The notes: a model not told the origin generated them from the letters alone. 64,000 nt of DNA from CAVSVP01 sp963731125 (GCA_963731125.1 CAVSVP010000006.1:186001-250000); one strand, 5' to 3'. Positions 1 to 9,756 are shown, counted from the first letter of the stretch. Numbers and translations are program-made.

Positions 1-87
1 CCTCTACGTAACACATTAAACCTTATCGAAGGTCCAGAGCACATTCACGATCTGGGTCGTTGCGAGATTAAAAGTGACACCTCTGAT

Positions 88-1023
88 GTGGAATTATTGG
101 ATGCGTACTCAAGGGCTGTCATTACCGTAGCGGATACAGTGGGCTCAACAGTGGTTAGTATCGCCGTTGGCAAACCCTCATTGCGAAGCGGTACTGAGCA
201 GACCGGCGCAGGCTCCGGTGTGGTTATTGCTCCCGATGGTTATATTTTGACTAATCAGCATGTGGTTCACAACGCCAAGCGGCTGACCACTTTATTCACC
301 GATGGAAGCCATACTGAAGCCACTTTGGTAGGAGAAGACCCGGCTACTGATTTGGCAGTGATTCGTGCCCATACCTCCGGACTTCCTTACGCCAGCCTGG
401 GTGATTCAGCACAGTTGCGGGCCGGCCAGCTAGTCATCGCCATTGGCAACCCACTGGGTTTTCAATCAACGATTTCCACGGGCGTAGTGAGCGCTCTGAG
501 CCGGACTTTACGTAGCCAGCAAGGCAGACTTATTGAAGGGATCGTACAGCATACGGCTCCCCTTAATCCTGGCAATTCAGGCGGTCCACTGGTCGACTCT
601 CGAGGTCGGGTGGTGGGTGTTAATACGGCTATTATTGCCATGGCACAGGGCATAGGCTTTGCTATTCCCGCTAACACTGCCCGCTGGGTATTGTCGCAAT
701 TGCTGATCCACGGCCGGGTACGGCGGGCCTTCCTGGGCTTAGGCGGTCGAGAGCGTCCTTTGGAGCAACGGTTGGCTCGTTTTCACCAAGTAGAACCTGG
801 CCGTGCTGTAGAGGTTATCAACAGTGAACACGGAGGACCTGCCGCTCAAGCTGGCCTGCGCAGGGGTGATCTGGTGGTAGACATCAATAGTCAGCGAGTC
901 AGCAGTGTCGACGATCTGCACCGTTTTTTAACAGACTGGCCCATTGGTAAGCCGGTGATTCTCACAATTATTCGGGGCATGACACGCTTAGATCTCGAAG
1001 TTGTGCCGAGCGAAGCGGACTAG
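88..1023 (+). CDS. HtrA-like S1C serine protease with one PDZ domain
   Basis: This is a trypsin-like serine endoprotease of the HtrA/Deg family. The catalytic triad is visible as His58 (in TNQHVV), Asp88 (in TDLAVI) and Ser164 (in GNSGGP), followed by a single PDZ domain at about residues 220-305. No signal peptide or membrane segment is seen, unlike periplasmic DegP or DegS, so it is probably a cytoplasmic or unusually exported member; families beginning LLDAYSRAV are known in proteobacteria. The start used is GTG at 88. The frame is open back to position 1, so a start outside the window cannot be excluded. The substrate is unknown. The family call is secure, the precise role is not. Confidence 0.85.
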   Translation: MELLDAYSRAVITVADTVGSTVVSIAVGKPSLRSGTEQTGAGSGVVIAPDGYILTNQHVVHNAKRLTTLFTDGSHTEATLVGEDPATDLAVIRAHTSGLPYASLGDSAQLRAGQLVIAIGNPLGFQSTISTGVVSALSRTLRSQQGRLIEGIVQHTAPLNPGNSGGPLVDSRGRVVGVNTAIIAMAQGIGFAIPANTARWVLSQLLIHGRVRRAFLGLGGRERPLEQRLARFHQVEPGRAVEVINSEHGGPAAQAGLRRGDLVVDINSQRVSSVDDLHRFLTDWPIGKPVILTIIRGMTRLDLEVVPSEAD

Positions 1024-1072
1024 GGTAAGATTAAGAGACAGTGTGGCTTTTCGGGCTTACCGTGGGTTGTAG

Positions 1073-1595
1073 CGCTTGGCTGAGCGGCTGTTGCAGAAAG
1101 GGCGGGACATCGTGCTGTAGGCCGATCGGGGATTACTGCATGGGGAACTGATGGCCTGGATACACAGACAAGCGCGCTGGCATCTGCGCGTGAGTATCAA
1201 GAGCTCAGGGTTGCATCTCTATGTCCAGCGCTGGGGACACTATCGGCGCCTGGTCATTCGAGTGCAGGCCGGTGAAGTGGGCTGCTATCATCACGTCTTT
1301 GTCGGTGCCCAACGCCTGGAGATGCACTTGGCTGTGGGCTGGCAACGGGGCCACCGCGAGCCCTGGTTGATCCTCAGCGATGAACCGCCGACCGCGATAC
1401 CCTGGCTGAGTATGGCCAGCGCTTCGGATCGAGAGAATTTCCTGGACGACAAATCCGACGGCTTCCAACTGGAAACTCCGAACGCGCGACGCCCGCACCC
1501 TGACACGGTAGCTGTTGGTCTTGGCGGTGGCCCAGAGAGGCAGAACTCCGCTTTGGCCAGTCAACCATTTTTCCCGGCAACTATCACTTGTACAC
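1073..1595 (+). pseudogene. IS4-type transposase remnant
   Basis: The region translates to the C-terminal part of a DDE transposase. It has ADRGLLHGELMAWIHRQARW, then a long stretch ending in LILSDEP and FLDDKSDGFQLE, which resembles IS4-group transposases that end in the Y-R-E type catalytic region. An in-frame TAG interrupts it at 1118-1120. Homology moves to another frame after about 1475, where ELRTRDARTLTR is followed by a TAG. The N-terminal half is missing and no terminal inverted repeats were recognised. It is therefore a decayed insertion sequence lying between the protease gene and the acyl-CoA dehydrogenase. The family assignment rests on motif memory. Confidence 0.7.
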
Positions 1596-3260
1596 CTAAT
1601 GTTCAACCGTCAGCGTTAGTAAGCGCTCTAAGTAATGCTGATCCCGACGTGCCGCGGGGCCGATGCGCCGATCAAGAAAGTGCTCGACGAGAAGTTTTTC
1701 GCTATTATCCTGATACATGGCGGCCGCCCACTGCAACCACGCAAGCCGCGCTCCCACAGTCCGCATACGCAGGCTTGCCGTCTGCTCATCGGCAGCAGCG
1801 AGCACAGTAGCAAGTTCCTGCCCTATAGTGTCCACTGCTTCAGCGAGCCGGGCATGATCCTGGACTTGTTCAGCGAGATGGGCCAAAAAAGGTTCGTGAA
1901 GATTGAATCGCTTGCAGTCCCTGAATACTTGCATTAGCAAAATGTTGTGAGTGCCCTCCCAGTTTTCGGCAACCACATTGTCTCGTAACAGCCGTGGCAA
2001 TACCGAAAAACTCTCAATGGCGCCGTTGCCGCCCAACACTTCGATAGCCGAAAGTATTACCTCATGGGCCGACTGAGCGCTACGCATTTTATTTAGGTTT
2101 ACCGCTATCCGTAAAAATCCTTGTTCCGTTTCGGACGTTTCTCCACGTTCGCTGCGATCCATTAGGTAAAGCAGGTAAAAACTACCTGATACCATGGCTG
2201 CCGTCTCCGCGCGCATGTCCGCGAGCGTTTCCTGTACCATGGGATAGTTCAGGATTCGGGTTCCAAAGGCATGCCGCCGGCGCGCAAAGCCGTGCGCTAT
2301 GTAACAGGCCCGGCGGGCATGGGCACTAGTGCTTACAGCGTTGAATAACCGTGAGGTGGTGATGACATAAGTCATCATGTTGCGAAAGCCGTGGGCTAAG
2401 GGCCCTAAGTTCCAGGCCAAAGCACCCTGAAAATCGATCTCGGCACTAGCCATCGAACGGGTACCGAGCTTGTCTTTGAGGCGACGTAGCGAAAAGTCAT
2501 TGATCCTGCCATCAGGCAAGCGTCGCGGCACTAGAAATAAGCCCAAATCCGCTGTGTCTCCAGTTGCCCCCTCCGGTCGCGCCGTCATTAGGATTAGATC
2601 GGCGGTGGCATTTGAGCAGAACCACTTCTCTCCGAAGATACGCCAGGTCCCTGGTTGTACACCGGGCAAAGCCCGCACGGCGTTGGCTCCTACGTCGGAA
2701 CCGCCCTGAATTTCAGTCAAAAATTGAGCTCCGTGGGCAAGTTTGTCGTAATCTCGGGACAACAGACGCGGTAAATAGCGCGCTTTCAGTTCGTCGCTGC
2801 CCAGCTGAAGCAGTGTCTTAATAACTCCGGCCGTACAAGCCAAAGGACAGTTATGACCGGCTTCACCGTTCATTGAGGACAGAAAAAACAACGTCAGGGA
2901 GCGTAGATTATTTCCGGGGTTTCCCAGCACCGACATAACACCGGAGCCATAGATTATCCGGCCAGCCTGATGATAACTAGGATGATGCTCGACTGCCTCA
3001 ATGCGCTCCCCATAGGGCCCCCAACGCTCAAGGCGCGGCAGATTGTGCAGCAGGTTGTTTTCGCGTACCGCGGCATCCAAAGGACCGGCTGCTTCAGCAC
3101 CGAAGCGGTCGAGGTCACTCTCCCAAGCTTCGGCCTTTGCTGTCCCGGCCAAATGTTTAATTATTCGGCGTAAGTGTGGATCCGCACGCCAAAAATTGGC
3201 CGGTTGTTCCTGCGCAAAAACCAGCAAGTCGGCGCGTCCTTTATCATGATCGTAGCGCAT
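1596..3260 (-). CDS. AidB-like acyl-CoA dehydrogenase
   Basis: A 554-residue flavoprotein of the acyl-CoA dehydrogenase superfamily, of the long AidB type. The family signature LTEIQGGSDVGAN lies near residue 190, the mid-domain contains the FGEKWFCSNATADL stretch, and the C-terminal helical domain carries EVLGGNGAIE and ENWEGTHNILLMQV, with the residues expected near the FAD and the catalytic base. Members either oxidise acyl-CoAs, often branched or long chain, or act in alkylation-damage protection as E. coli AidB does; the sequence alone does not decide. The ATG start is preceded by a good GGAGG ribosome site. The gene stands alone, and its 3' end abuts the IS remnant. Confidence 0.85.
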   Translation of the reverse strand: MRYDHDKGRADLLVFAQEQPANFWRADPHLRRIIKHLAGTAKAEAWESDLDRFGAEAAGPLDAAVRENNLLHNLPRLERWGPYGERIEAVEHHPSYHQAGRIIYGSGVMSVLGNPGNNLRSLTLFFLSSMNGEAGHNCPLACTAGVIKTLLQLGSDELKARYLPRLLSRDYDKLAHGAQFLTEIQGGSDVGANAVRALPGVQPGTWRIFGEKWFCSNATADLILMTARPEGATGDTADLGLFLVPRRLPDGRINDFSLRRLKDKLGTRSMASAEIDFQGALAWNLGPLAHGFRNMMTYVITTSRLFNAVSTSAHARRACYIAHGFARRRHAFGTRILNYPMVQETLADMRAETAAMVSGSFYLLYLMDRSERGETSETEQGFLRIAVNLNKMRSAQSAHEVILSAIEVLGGNGAIESFSVLPRLLRDNVVAENWEGTHNILLMQVFRDCKRFNLHEPFLAHLAEQVQDHARLAEAVDTIGQELATVLAAADEQTASLRMRTVGARLAWLQWAAAMYQDNSEKLLVEHFLDRRIGPAARRDQHYLERLLTLTVEH

Positions 3261-3328
3261 GGCCTATCCTCCACGGAAATTAGAGCAAAATCGCAGCCAT
3301 CTACCTGAATACAGCAGTCACAATACCG

Positions 3329-3484
3329 TTAACGACTTCTGTTCCTGTTCTTTATCTGTAGCAGTCTTGCGCTAAACAGGAAAGCCAACACTATCCAGCC
3401 GATAGGATACGGGATGATGCCTAGAAAAAATGCAGTTAACGTGGCAAGGAAAAGAACACCTAAAATGACTAAAATCCAATCCAT
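3329..3484 (-). CDS. small two-helix membrane protein
   Basis: A 51-residue protein starting MDWILVILGVLF, with two hydrophobic segments (about residues 3-22 and 26-42) separated by a short IPYPIG turn, then a basic tail RLLQIKNRNRSR that should face the cytoplasm. A longer frame with upstream starts runs to 3565 (78 residues), but its first 27 residues are hydrophilic. The ATG at 3484 has a GAAGG-like ribosome site upstream and begins right at the first membrane helix, so it is preferred. It is not recognised as a named family. It lies between the acyl-CoA dehydrogenase and prfA. Confidence 0.45.
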   Translation of the reverse strand: MDWILVILGVLFLATLTAFFLGIIPYPIGWIVLAFLFSARLLQIKNRNRSR

Positions 3485-3640
3485 ACGCTTTAAATTACCT
3501 TCAGGTTCTAAGAGGTCTAATGATGCTCTGGCTTCGCTTAACATTTGATAATTTGCCCCTATCACAGGGCCAACCTCGCCGATAATGGCTCATTGCGGCA
3601 TACTTAGATGTTATAGTCAGATATACAAGGGGCTAGACCG

Positions 3641-4723
3641 ATGAATCCATCCATTATTACCAAACTAGAGCATCTTAGCGCTCGCCACGAAGAAGTCAGC
3701 GCTTTGCTTGCCGATCCGGAAATCATCGGCGACCAGGAACGCTTTCGCGCTCTAGCCAGAGAATACGCCCAATTGGAACCCGTGACCAAGGGCTTTCAGG
3801 CCTACCAGCAAGTGGAAGAAGATTGGAAAAGCGCTCAGGAAATGGCTCAGGATGACGACCCCGAATTACGCGCACTGGCTGAAGACGAAATATTCACCAT
3901 CGAGACTCGCCGTAAATCCTTGGAAAAAGAATTACAATTATTGTTGCTTTCCAACGATCCTCATGATGATAGCAATATTTTCTTGGAAATCCGCGCTGGC
4001 ACTGGCGGCGACGAAGCTGCGCTGTTTGCGGGTGATCTTTTTCGCATGTACGGACGCTACGCTGAAGCCAAAGGTTGGCAAGTGGAGGTACTAAGCTGCA
4101 GCGAAGGTGAGCACGGGGGTTATAAGGAAATTATAGCCCGGATCATTGGCCGTGGTGCCTATTCTCGGCTAAAATTTGAATCCGGGGCACACCGGGTGCA
4201 GCGAGTCCCTGAAACCGAATCTCAGGGCCGAATTCATACCTCGGCGGCTACCGTAGCCATTCTTCCAGAACTCGAGGAAGTGGAACAGATAGATATTAAC
4301 CCTGGTGATTTGCGCATCGACACCTACCGCTCCTCAGGCGCCGGTGGACAACACGTTAACAAAACGGATTCAGCGATACGCATTACTCACCTGCTTACCG
4401 GCATCGTAGTAGAATGCCAAGACGAACGCTCTCAGCACAAAAACCGTGCACGGGCCATGGCACTACTTCAGGCAAGGCTATTGGCCGAAGAACAACAGAA
4501 ACAACAAACTGACCAGGCACAAACCCGCCGGCTCCTGGTAGGGAGCGGCGACCGTTCCGAGCGAATCCGCACCTATAATTTCCCCCAGGGACGCGTGACT
4601 GATCACCGTATCAATTTGACGCTCTATAAATTACCTGACGTAATGATGGGTAATCTGAACCCGATCATCGACCCACTAATCCAGGAATATCAGGCTGATC
4701 AGCTGGCGACGCTGGCTAATTAA
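3641..4723 (+). CDS. prfA: peptide chain release factor 1
   Basis: Release factor 1 recognises UAA and UAG in the ribosomal A site and triggers hydrolysis of the finished peptide. The protein is 360 residues, the usual length. The GGQ catalytic motif is at about residues 235-237 within SSGAGGQHVNKTDSAIR, and the codon-recognition domain precedes it. prmC, whose product methylates the GGQ glutamine, starts 14 bases downstream, so the two form an operon. hemA, often upstream of prfA in gammaproteobacteria, is absent here. ATG start. Confidence 0.97.
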   Translation: MNPSIITKLEHLSARHEEVSALLADPEIIGDQERFRALAREYAQLEPVTKGFQAYQQVEEDWKSAQEMAQDDDPELRALAEDEIFTIETRRKSLEKELQLLLLSNDPHDDSNIFLEIRAGTGGDEAALFAGDLFRMYGRYAEAKGWQVEVLSCSEGEHGGYKEIIARIIGRGAYSRLKFESGAHRVQRVPETESQGRIHTSAATVAILPELEEVEQIDINPGDLRIDTYRSSGAGGQHVNKTDSAIRITHLLTGIVVECQDERSQHKNRARAMALLQARLLAEEQQKQQTDQAQTRRLLVGSGDRSERIRTYNFPQGRVTDHRINLTLYKLPDVMMGNLNPIIDPLIQEYQADQLATLAN

Positions 4724-4737
4724 CGACCTCATCATCC

Positions 4738-5619
4738 GTGACTACCACCGACCCTCGGCAACCTCAACCCAGTGCCAGTGAGATAGCGATACTGCTGCAA
4801 GATGCCCGCGATTGCCTTACCGGTGTCAGCGACACACCACGTTTGGATGCTGAAGTGCTGCTGGCCCATGTTTTGCGCCAATCACGTAGTTACCTCTATA
4901 CCTGGCCGCAGCGGACGCTTTCCTCCCACCAACGCAGCAGCTTTTCCGAACTGCTTATGTGCCGCCTGCGCGGGGAACCTCTGGCTTATCTTGTTGGCCA
5001 ACGGGAGTTCTGGTCGCTGCCGTTACGGATCACGCCCGCCACGTTGATCCCCCGTCCTGAAACCGAGTTATTAGTGGAACTGGCTTTAGAGCGGTTACCC
5101 TATGACGCACCCTTACAAGTCGCTGATCTTGGTACAGGAAGCGGAGCTATAGCCCTGGCCATCGCTAGCGAACGGCCCAATACCAAGATTGTTGCTACCG
5201 ATATTAGTGCTAAGGCTTTAACAGTGGCTAAATATAATGCCCGGAAATTAAAGATTTACAATGTGATGTTTCGTCAGGGCAATTGGTGTAAGCCGTTAGC
5301 TAATGAGCGCTTTGCGCTGATCGTTTGCAATCCTCCCTATCTAGCCAACGACGATCCTCATTTATGCCAAGGTGGATTGCGTTTCGAACCCCCCCTTGCT
5401 TTGCTCGCCGGCTACGATGGCCTGCGTGCGATAAGCGCTATCGTTCCCCAAGCGATTGCACACTTGCAGTCAGGAGGATGGTTACTGCTTGAACATGGCT
5501 ACGATCAGTGTGAAAAAGTATCTGCGTTGCTGCAGGAAAACGGTTTTATAGAAACCACACAACATCAAGATGCCGCTAACATTAATCGGGTAAGCATTGG
5601 ACGCCGACCAAGCTATTGA
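4738..5619 (+). CDS. prmC: release factor glutamine methyltransferase
   Basis: PrmC (HemK) N5-methylates the glutamine of the GGQ motif in release factors, using S-adenosylmethionine. An N-terminal helical recognition domain (about residues 1-90) precedes the Rossmann-type methyltransferase. Motif I is ADLGTGSGAIAL near 129-140, and the diagnostic NPPY is at 198-201, where it binds the substrate amide. The length of 293 residues is typical. The start is GTG at 4738, just after prfA. The downstream small gene overlaps or closely follows it, suggesting one transcript of three genes. Confidence 0.96.
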   Translation: MTTTDPRQPQPSASEIAILLQDARDCLTGVSDTPRLDAEVLLAHVLRQSRSYLYTWPQRTLSSHQRSSFSELLMCRLRGEPLAYLVGQREFWSLPLRITPATLIPRPETELLVELALERLPYDAPLQVADLGTGSGAIALAIASERPNTKIVATDISAKALTVAKYNARKLKIYNVMFRQGNWCKPLANERFALIVCNPPYLANDDPHLCQGGLRFEPPLALLAGYDGLRAISAIVPQAIAHLQSGGWLLLEHGYDQCEKVSALLQENGFIETTQHQDAANINRVSIGRRPSY

Positions 5620-5677
5620 CGATATTTACTTCAGGGACTACATTTCCCCAGTAGCGGTGACCGTTTTCTGCATTAGG

Positions 5678-6094
5678 ATGGTCGACATGTATGCAGCTGA
5701 GTATGAGATTATTAAGCAACGCGAGCTTTGTTTTTCGCCACTGCATCCGGATCCCGATCAGGCTCAGTCTGCTCTATTACTGTTGAGCGGTGTTTCCGGA
5801 ATTCACGCGGTAACCAAAAAATCCCGCTATTCTCTCGAAATCCTTTACGACCTTCGTCTAATTACCCTGCATATTATCGATGAGGCCCTGGTTGAGCTTG
5901 GTTTCCATCTGGACAATAGCCTATTAGCTAAACTCAGACGGGCTTTATTTTATTACATTGAAGAAACTCAGCGTGCGAACATGGGTTATCATCAAGATAT
6001 CAACTCCACACAGGAAGTGTTCGTGAATCGTTATCAGCAACTGCCCCACGGCTGCCGCGACGACCGTCCTACTCACTGGCGGGAATATCTATGA
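5678..6094 (+). CDS. conserved hypothetical, HMA-like fold without metal cysteines
   Basis: A protein of about 138 residues with no named family. The middle part follows the pattern of a ferredoxin-like heavy-metal-associated fold: a strand ending LSGVSGIHAV, a strand around LEILYDL, a helix, and GFHLDNS near the end of the fold. It lacks the CxxC metal site. A helical tail with FYYIEETQRANMG and WREYL follows. The frame is open from 5597, inside the end of prmC, but the ATG at 5678 (or 5687) gives a more family-like N-terminus. The start is uncertain. It is probably cotranscribed with prfA-prmC. Function unknown. Confidence 0.6.
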   Translation: MVDMYAAEYEIIKQRELCFSPLHPDPDQAQSALLLLSGVSGIHAVTKKSRYSLEILYDLRLITLHIIDEALVELGFHLDNSLLAKLRRALFYYIEETQRANMGYHQDINSTQEVFVNRYQQLPHGCRDDRPTHWREYL

Positions 6095-6556
6095 AATTTT
6101 TTCAGCTGCTTCTTGTGTGAGAATTTTTAAACAAAGCAACTCTATGCATGACTTTTTATCACAATGCAAGCAGCACGGTTTAGCATCAGCTCTGACGCAT
6201 GATTTCTTCTCTAACTCATTGATAAATGTTAGGTGGGGCCAGAAATTAGTGCGACAAAAAATGCTTTCCTTTTGTAACACTATGAAATTCTTAAAAAACT
6301 ATCTTTGAAATTTTTCTCTTAAAATCACATGATTGAAAAATTCGTCGCACTACTTTACAAGTATGCTTCTTGCTGAATCAATAGGTTAGGGGAAAATTCA
6401 TGCGTCAGCACTAGTTTAGCATATAGACGTTCAGAAAAATAGTTTCCAAAACCGATTTCATAAGCCTCTGTTTTAATTGGATTCACAGGCATAATGATGG
6501 GAAATTTAATTTCTGAAAGACTATAGCACGGCGTCAGCGGTGATTTGTCTCTCCGC
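6095..6556. other. gene-free region, AT-rich
   Basis: Between the prmC operon and adk, which converge, no convincing gene is seen. A 63-residue frame from 6117 has no ribosome site and no family resemblance. The only structure noticed is a 9-base inverted repeat (TAGTGCGAC at 6247-6255 and GTCGCACTA at 6344-6352). Confidence 0.5.
6247..6352. repeat. inverted repeat pair, MITE-like size
   Basis: TAGTGCGAC at 6247-6255 is matched by its reverse complement at 6344-6352. Similarity continues a few bases inward (ACAAAA against ACGAAT). The 106-base unit is AT-rich inside. It could be a miniature element or chance. Confidence 0.25.
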
Positions 6557-7114
6557 TCAAACTACTTCATCTAAGATTTTGAAGATGTTTTGAGAAATCT
6601 CCTCAATAGAACCAACCCCCTTAACAGCGCGCATATTGCCTCTTTCCTTATAATAATCGATCAACGGAGCTGTCTGGGCTTCATACACTTCTAATCGCTT
6701 ACGAATGGTTTCCTCGTTGTCGTCGGCACGCTTGCGAGCTAATAATCGCTTCATAATTTCACCGTAATCGACATCGAAAAACAGCACTACGTCCAGAGGC
6801 TGACCGAGTTTGGTTAGCAAGGCATCAAGACCTTCAGCTTGGGATAAAGTACGCGGAAAACCATCCAGCAGAAAGCCATTTTTGGCTTCACCACTCGTCA
6901 ACCGATGCTCGATCATGCCCAACACAATTTCGTCGGACACCAGCTGGCCTGCTTCCATGATTTCCTTGGCCTGCTTGCCCAACGGTGTACCGGCCGCCAC
7001 TTCTGCCCGCAACAGATCACCCGTCGAAATATGCACAACCTGGTATTTCTGGACGACCGCTTCAGCCTGTGTGCCCTTGCCTGAACCCGGGGCGCCTAAT
7101 AAAACGATTCTCAT
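6557..7114 (-). CDS. adk: adenylate kinase, short form
   Basis: Adenylate kinase interconverts ATP plus AMP with 2 ADP. The P-loop GAPGSGKGT is at residues 7-15, the AMP-binding segment is STGDLLRAEV, LLDGFPRT contains the DGFPR motif, and the LID is the short type (around KRADDNEET). At 185 residues it is a short-LID enzyme rather than the 214-residue E. coli type. An upstream in-frame start at 7159 would add 15 residues before the conserved MRIVLLGAPG; the ATG at 7114 matches the family. It is transcribed away from ppa. Confidence 0.95.
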   Translation of the reverse strand: MRIVLLGAPGSGKGTQAEAVVQKYQVVHISTGDLLRAEVAAGTPLGKQAKEIMEAGQLVSDEIVLGMIEHRLTSGEAKNGFLLDGFPRTLSQAEGLDALLTKLGQPLDVVLFFDVDYGEIMKRLLARKRADDNEETIRKRLEVYEAQTAPLIDYYKERGNMRAVKGVGSIEEISQNIFKILDEVV

Positions 7115-7378
7115 AGTAGCCTTTAACCCCCTTGTCTGACAGCCGGGCAATGCCGACAACCGTCACAGCACAATGCCGACAACTGTCAAATATGTCGTTT
7201 ATGCGATAATGAGCTGTTTATACAATTGGTATACTTTGGTTTACAAAACGATTATAGCTTAGGAACTGGCTATATCCTAACCTTGATATTGTGACCTTCC
7301 AGCAACCGGGCAGCCTCTGTGTAGTATAACTGTTCTATGCCTTCAAAAACTGTATGTAGATTTAAGGGGTAAAAAAAC

Positions 7379-7912
7379 ATGATCTTAGAAAGAGTCAATG
7401 CGGGTCAAGACATTCCCAATGATCTGAATGTTATCATTGAAATTCCAGCCAACGCCGACCCAGTAAAATACGAGGTTGATAAAGAGACGGGGGCCTTATT
7501 TGTAGACCGCTTTCTCGGTACGGCCATGTACTATCCTTGTAATTACGGCTACATTCCAGACACACTTTGTGAAGACGGTGACCCCTTAGACGTGCTGGTT
7601 ATTACCCCGTTCCCACTCATCAGCGGCTGTGTGGTTCGCTGCCGCCCCCTGGGTCTGCTCAACATGACAGATGAGAAAGGCGAGGATGCTAAACTGATAG
7701 CGGTGCCTATCAGTAAACAATGTCCAACTTACGACAAAGTCCAATCCCTGAATGACCTGCCCAAGACACTACTCGACCAGATCGCTCATTTTTTCGAGCA
7801 CTACAAAGATTTAGAACCAGGCAAGTGGGCTAAAATCGGCGAATGGGGTGACACGGACGTAGCTAAGGCTGAAATCAACCAGAGCGTAAAACGTTACAAC
7901 ACCACCAAATGA
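7379..7912 (+). CDS. ppa: inorganic pyrophosphatase
   Basis: Soluble family I pyrophosphatase hydrolyses PPi to two phosphates and so pulls biosynthetic reactions forward. The 177-residue length is standard for the hexameric bacterial enzyme. Key acidic metal ligands are visible in CNYGYIPDT followed by EDGDPLDVLV (the DxDPxD motif) and in DEKGEDAKLIAVP. The ATG start follows a GGGGT-rich leader. The gene is monocistronic and divergent from adk. Confidence 0.97.
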   Translation: MILERVNAGQDIPNDLNVIIEIPANADPVKYEVDKETGALFVDRFLGTAMYYPCNYGYIPDTLCEDGDPLDVLVITPFPLISGCVVRCRPLGLLNMTDEKGEDAKLIAVPISKQCPTYDKVQSLNDLPKTLLDQIAHFFEHYKDLEPGKWAKIGEWGDTDVAKAEINQSVKRYNTTK

Positions 7913-8018
7913 GCCGTCGGGGTTGGATAGCGTTTAAGGTCGTGCGCCGCTCCCTGGCACCTCATCCATTATCATGCCAACTAGAAGGGCAGCTCCCACC
8001 CTGTAAAGGAGATGAAAA

Positions 8019-8510
8019 GTGGCTGAACTAACCCACTTCAATGCCGCAGGAGAGGCCCATATGGTTGACGTAAGCGGAAAAGACATCACCCGTCGCATTG
8101 CGGTTGCGGAAGGTTATATTCACATGCAACCGCAGACTTTGCATCGGATTATCGCTGGTGATCATAGCAAGGGTGACGTGCTAGGTATCGCCCGAATCGC
8201 AGGCATCATGGGAACCAAAAAGACCGCTGAACTGATTCCCCTCTGTCATCCCCTAGCCCTAACCCGAATAGCGGTCGAATTACAGCCATTAACCGCCGCT
8301 AACGCCGTGCGCTGTCAGGCTACAGCAGAGACGTTGGACCGCACCGGCGTAGAAATGGAAGCGTTGACCGCAGTGCAAGTCGCTCTATTGACCGTCTATG
8401 ATATGTGCAAGGCCGTGGATCGCGGTATGACCTTAACCAACATACGTCTCCTGGAAAAGTCTGGTGGCAGGTCCGGCACCTGGCGACGCGAACCGCCTTC
8501 CCATGAGTGA
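8019..8510 (+). CDS. moaC: cyclic pyranopterin monophosphate synthase
   Basis: MoaC converts the cyclic GTP derivative made by MoaA into cPMP, the first stable intermediate of molybdenum cofactor synthesis. Family signatures are MVDVSGKDITRRIAVAEG at the N-terminus, GIMGTKKTAELIPLCHPL, and GVEMEALTAV with the conserved DMCKA. The length is 163 residues. The start is GTG at 8019, with an AAAGGA site 8 bases upstream. Its TGA overlaps the start of rnd, so the two are translationally coupled. No other mo genes are present in the window. Confidence 0.95.
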   Translation: MAELTHFNAAGEAHMVDVSGKDITRRIAVAEGYIHMQPQTLHRIIAGDHSKGDVLGIARIAGIMGTKKTAELIPLCHPLALTRIAVELQPLTAANAVRCQATAETLDRTGVEMEALTAVQVALLTVYDMCKAVDRGMTLTNIRLLEKSGGRSGTWRREPPSHE

Positions 8511-9684
8511 TCTTTATGTCAGTAGTCCAGCGGCGTTAGCCAACTTCTGCGCTCAGCTTCACGGTCACTCTTGGCTTGCTTTGGATACCGAATTTGTTCG
8601 GGAAAGCACTTACTACCCGCAGCTGTGCCTGGTACAAGTGGCCAGCGAAAACCTTTTGGCCTGTATCGACCCTCTTGCACTGGCGGATCTGGAGCCGCTC
8701 CTAGAACTTCTTTATGATCCGCGCATCACCAAAATACTGCACGCTGCTCGTCAGGATCTGGAAATTTTTTTTCACCTGCGCGGTCTTGTCCCGAGTCCTG
8801 TGTTCGATACTCAACTCGCCGCCACCTTGTTAGGGCAGGGAAATCAAATAGGCTACGCTACCCTAGTCAGAGAACTACTGGACGTGGAGCTGGATAAATC
8901 TCAAAGCCGTACCGATTGGAGCCACCGTCCCCTGGAGCCTGCTCAGCTCAAGTATGCTGCCGATGATGTGCGTTATTTGCCTGCTATCTACCATCAGCAG
9001 CACACAGCCTTGGCACATTTGAAACGGCTAACCTGGCTAACCGAAGACTGTGAAGCGCTGTGCGAACCGGCTGGCTATGCACCTCATCCCCACGAACTCT
9101 GGAAACGCGTTAAGGGCGGCCAGCAGCTACGCGGTGTGCAGTTAGCTACTTTGCGCGCTCTGGCAAGTTGGCGGGAGGCTCAAGCTAGCACTGAAAATCG
9201 CCCACGCAGGTGGGTGTTGAGTGATGACATGCTGGTGGAGCTTGCTCGCTGTATGCCAACTAACTGGCAACGGCTCGAGCGGGTACGAGGTCTGAAGCCA
9301 GACGACCGCCAGCGTTACGGTAAGCTTCTGCTGGAGATCATTAAGACAGCCCGGAGTGAGCCTTCGGAAAACTGGCCCTGGCTAACGGCGCGCGAGCGTC
9401 TACAACCTGAGCAAGAAGCCTTAGTCGACGCCATGATGGCAGTAGTTCGTTTACATAGCCTGCAAAATACCGTTGAGAGCCATGTTCTGGCGAGCCGCAA
9501 GGATTTGGAGCAGCTGTTGAGAGGCGCCCTCGATGTGCCGTTGCTACACGGTTGGCGGGCCGCTTTGGTGGGTCGCGAACTGCAGGCTCTGCTGCGCGGT
9601 GAGTTATGTCTTGAGGCATATGAAGGTGAATTACGCATTGCACCTACTAAAATGGCCGACTGTTACGCTGGCAAACCAAAGTAG
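8503..9684 (+). CDS. rnd: ribonuclease D
   Basis: RNase D is a 3'-5' exonuclease of the DEDD family that trims tRNA and other small RNA 3' ends. The exonuclease motifs are LDTEFVRE (Exo I), HAARQDLEIF (Exo II) and YAADDVRYL (Exo III, the DEDDy tyrosine type). HRDC-like helical domains occupy the C-terminal half (around GVQLATLRALASWREAQA). The start chosen is ATG at 8503, giving 393 residues starting MSDLYVSS; it overlaps the moaC stop by 8 bases. A longer frame from 8464 adds residues unlike the family. Confidence 0.93.
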   Translation: MSDLYVSSPAALANFCAQLHGHSWLALDTEFVRESTYYPQLCLVQVASENLLACIDPLALADLEPLLELLYDPRITKILHAARQDLEIFFHLRGLVPSPVFDTQLAATLLGQGNQIGYATLVRELLDVELDKSQSRTDWSHRPLEPAQLKYAADDVRYLPAIYHQQHTALAHLKRLTWLTEDCEALCEPAGYAPHPHELWKRVKGGQQLRGVQLATLRALASWREAQASTENRPRRWVLSDDMLVELARCMPTNWQRLERVRGLKPDDRQRYGKLLLEIIKTARSEPSENWPWLTARERLQPEQEALVDAMMAVVRLHSLQNTVESHVLASRKDLEQLLRGALDVPLLHGWRAALVGRELQALLRGELCLEAYEGELRIAPTKMADCYAGKPK

Positions 9685-9756
9685 TCTCATGCCTTGTGCT
9701 CATCCTTGAGCCGATATCACTATGCCCTTGGCGTTTTGTCGGCGGTTTTCAAAATG

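Noticed and set aside
6117..6308. 63-residue frame between the prmC operon and adk
   Set aside because: AT-rich, no ribosome site and no recognisable similarity.
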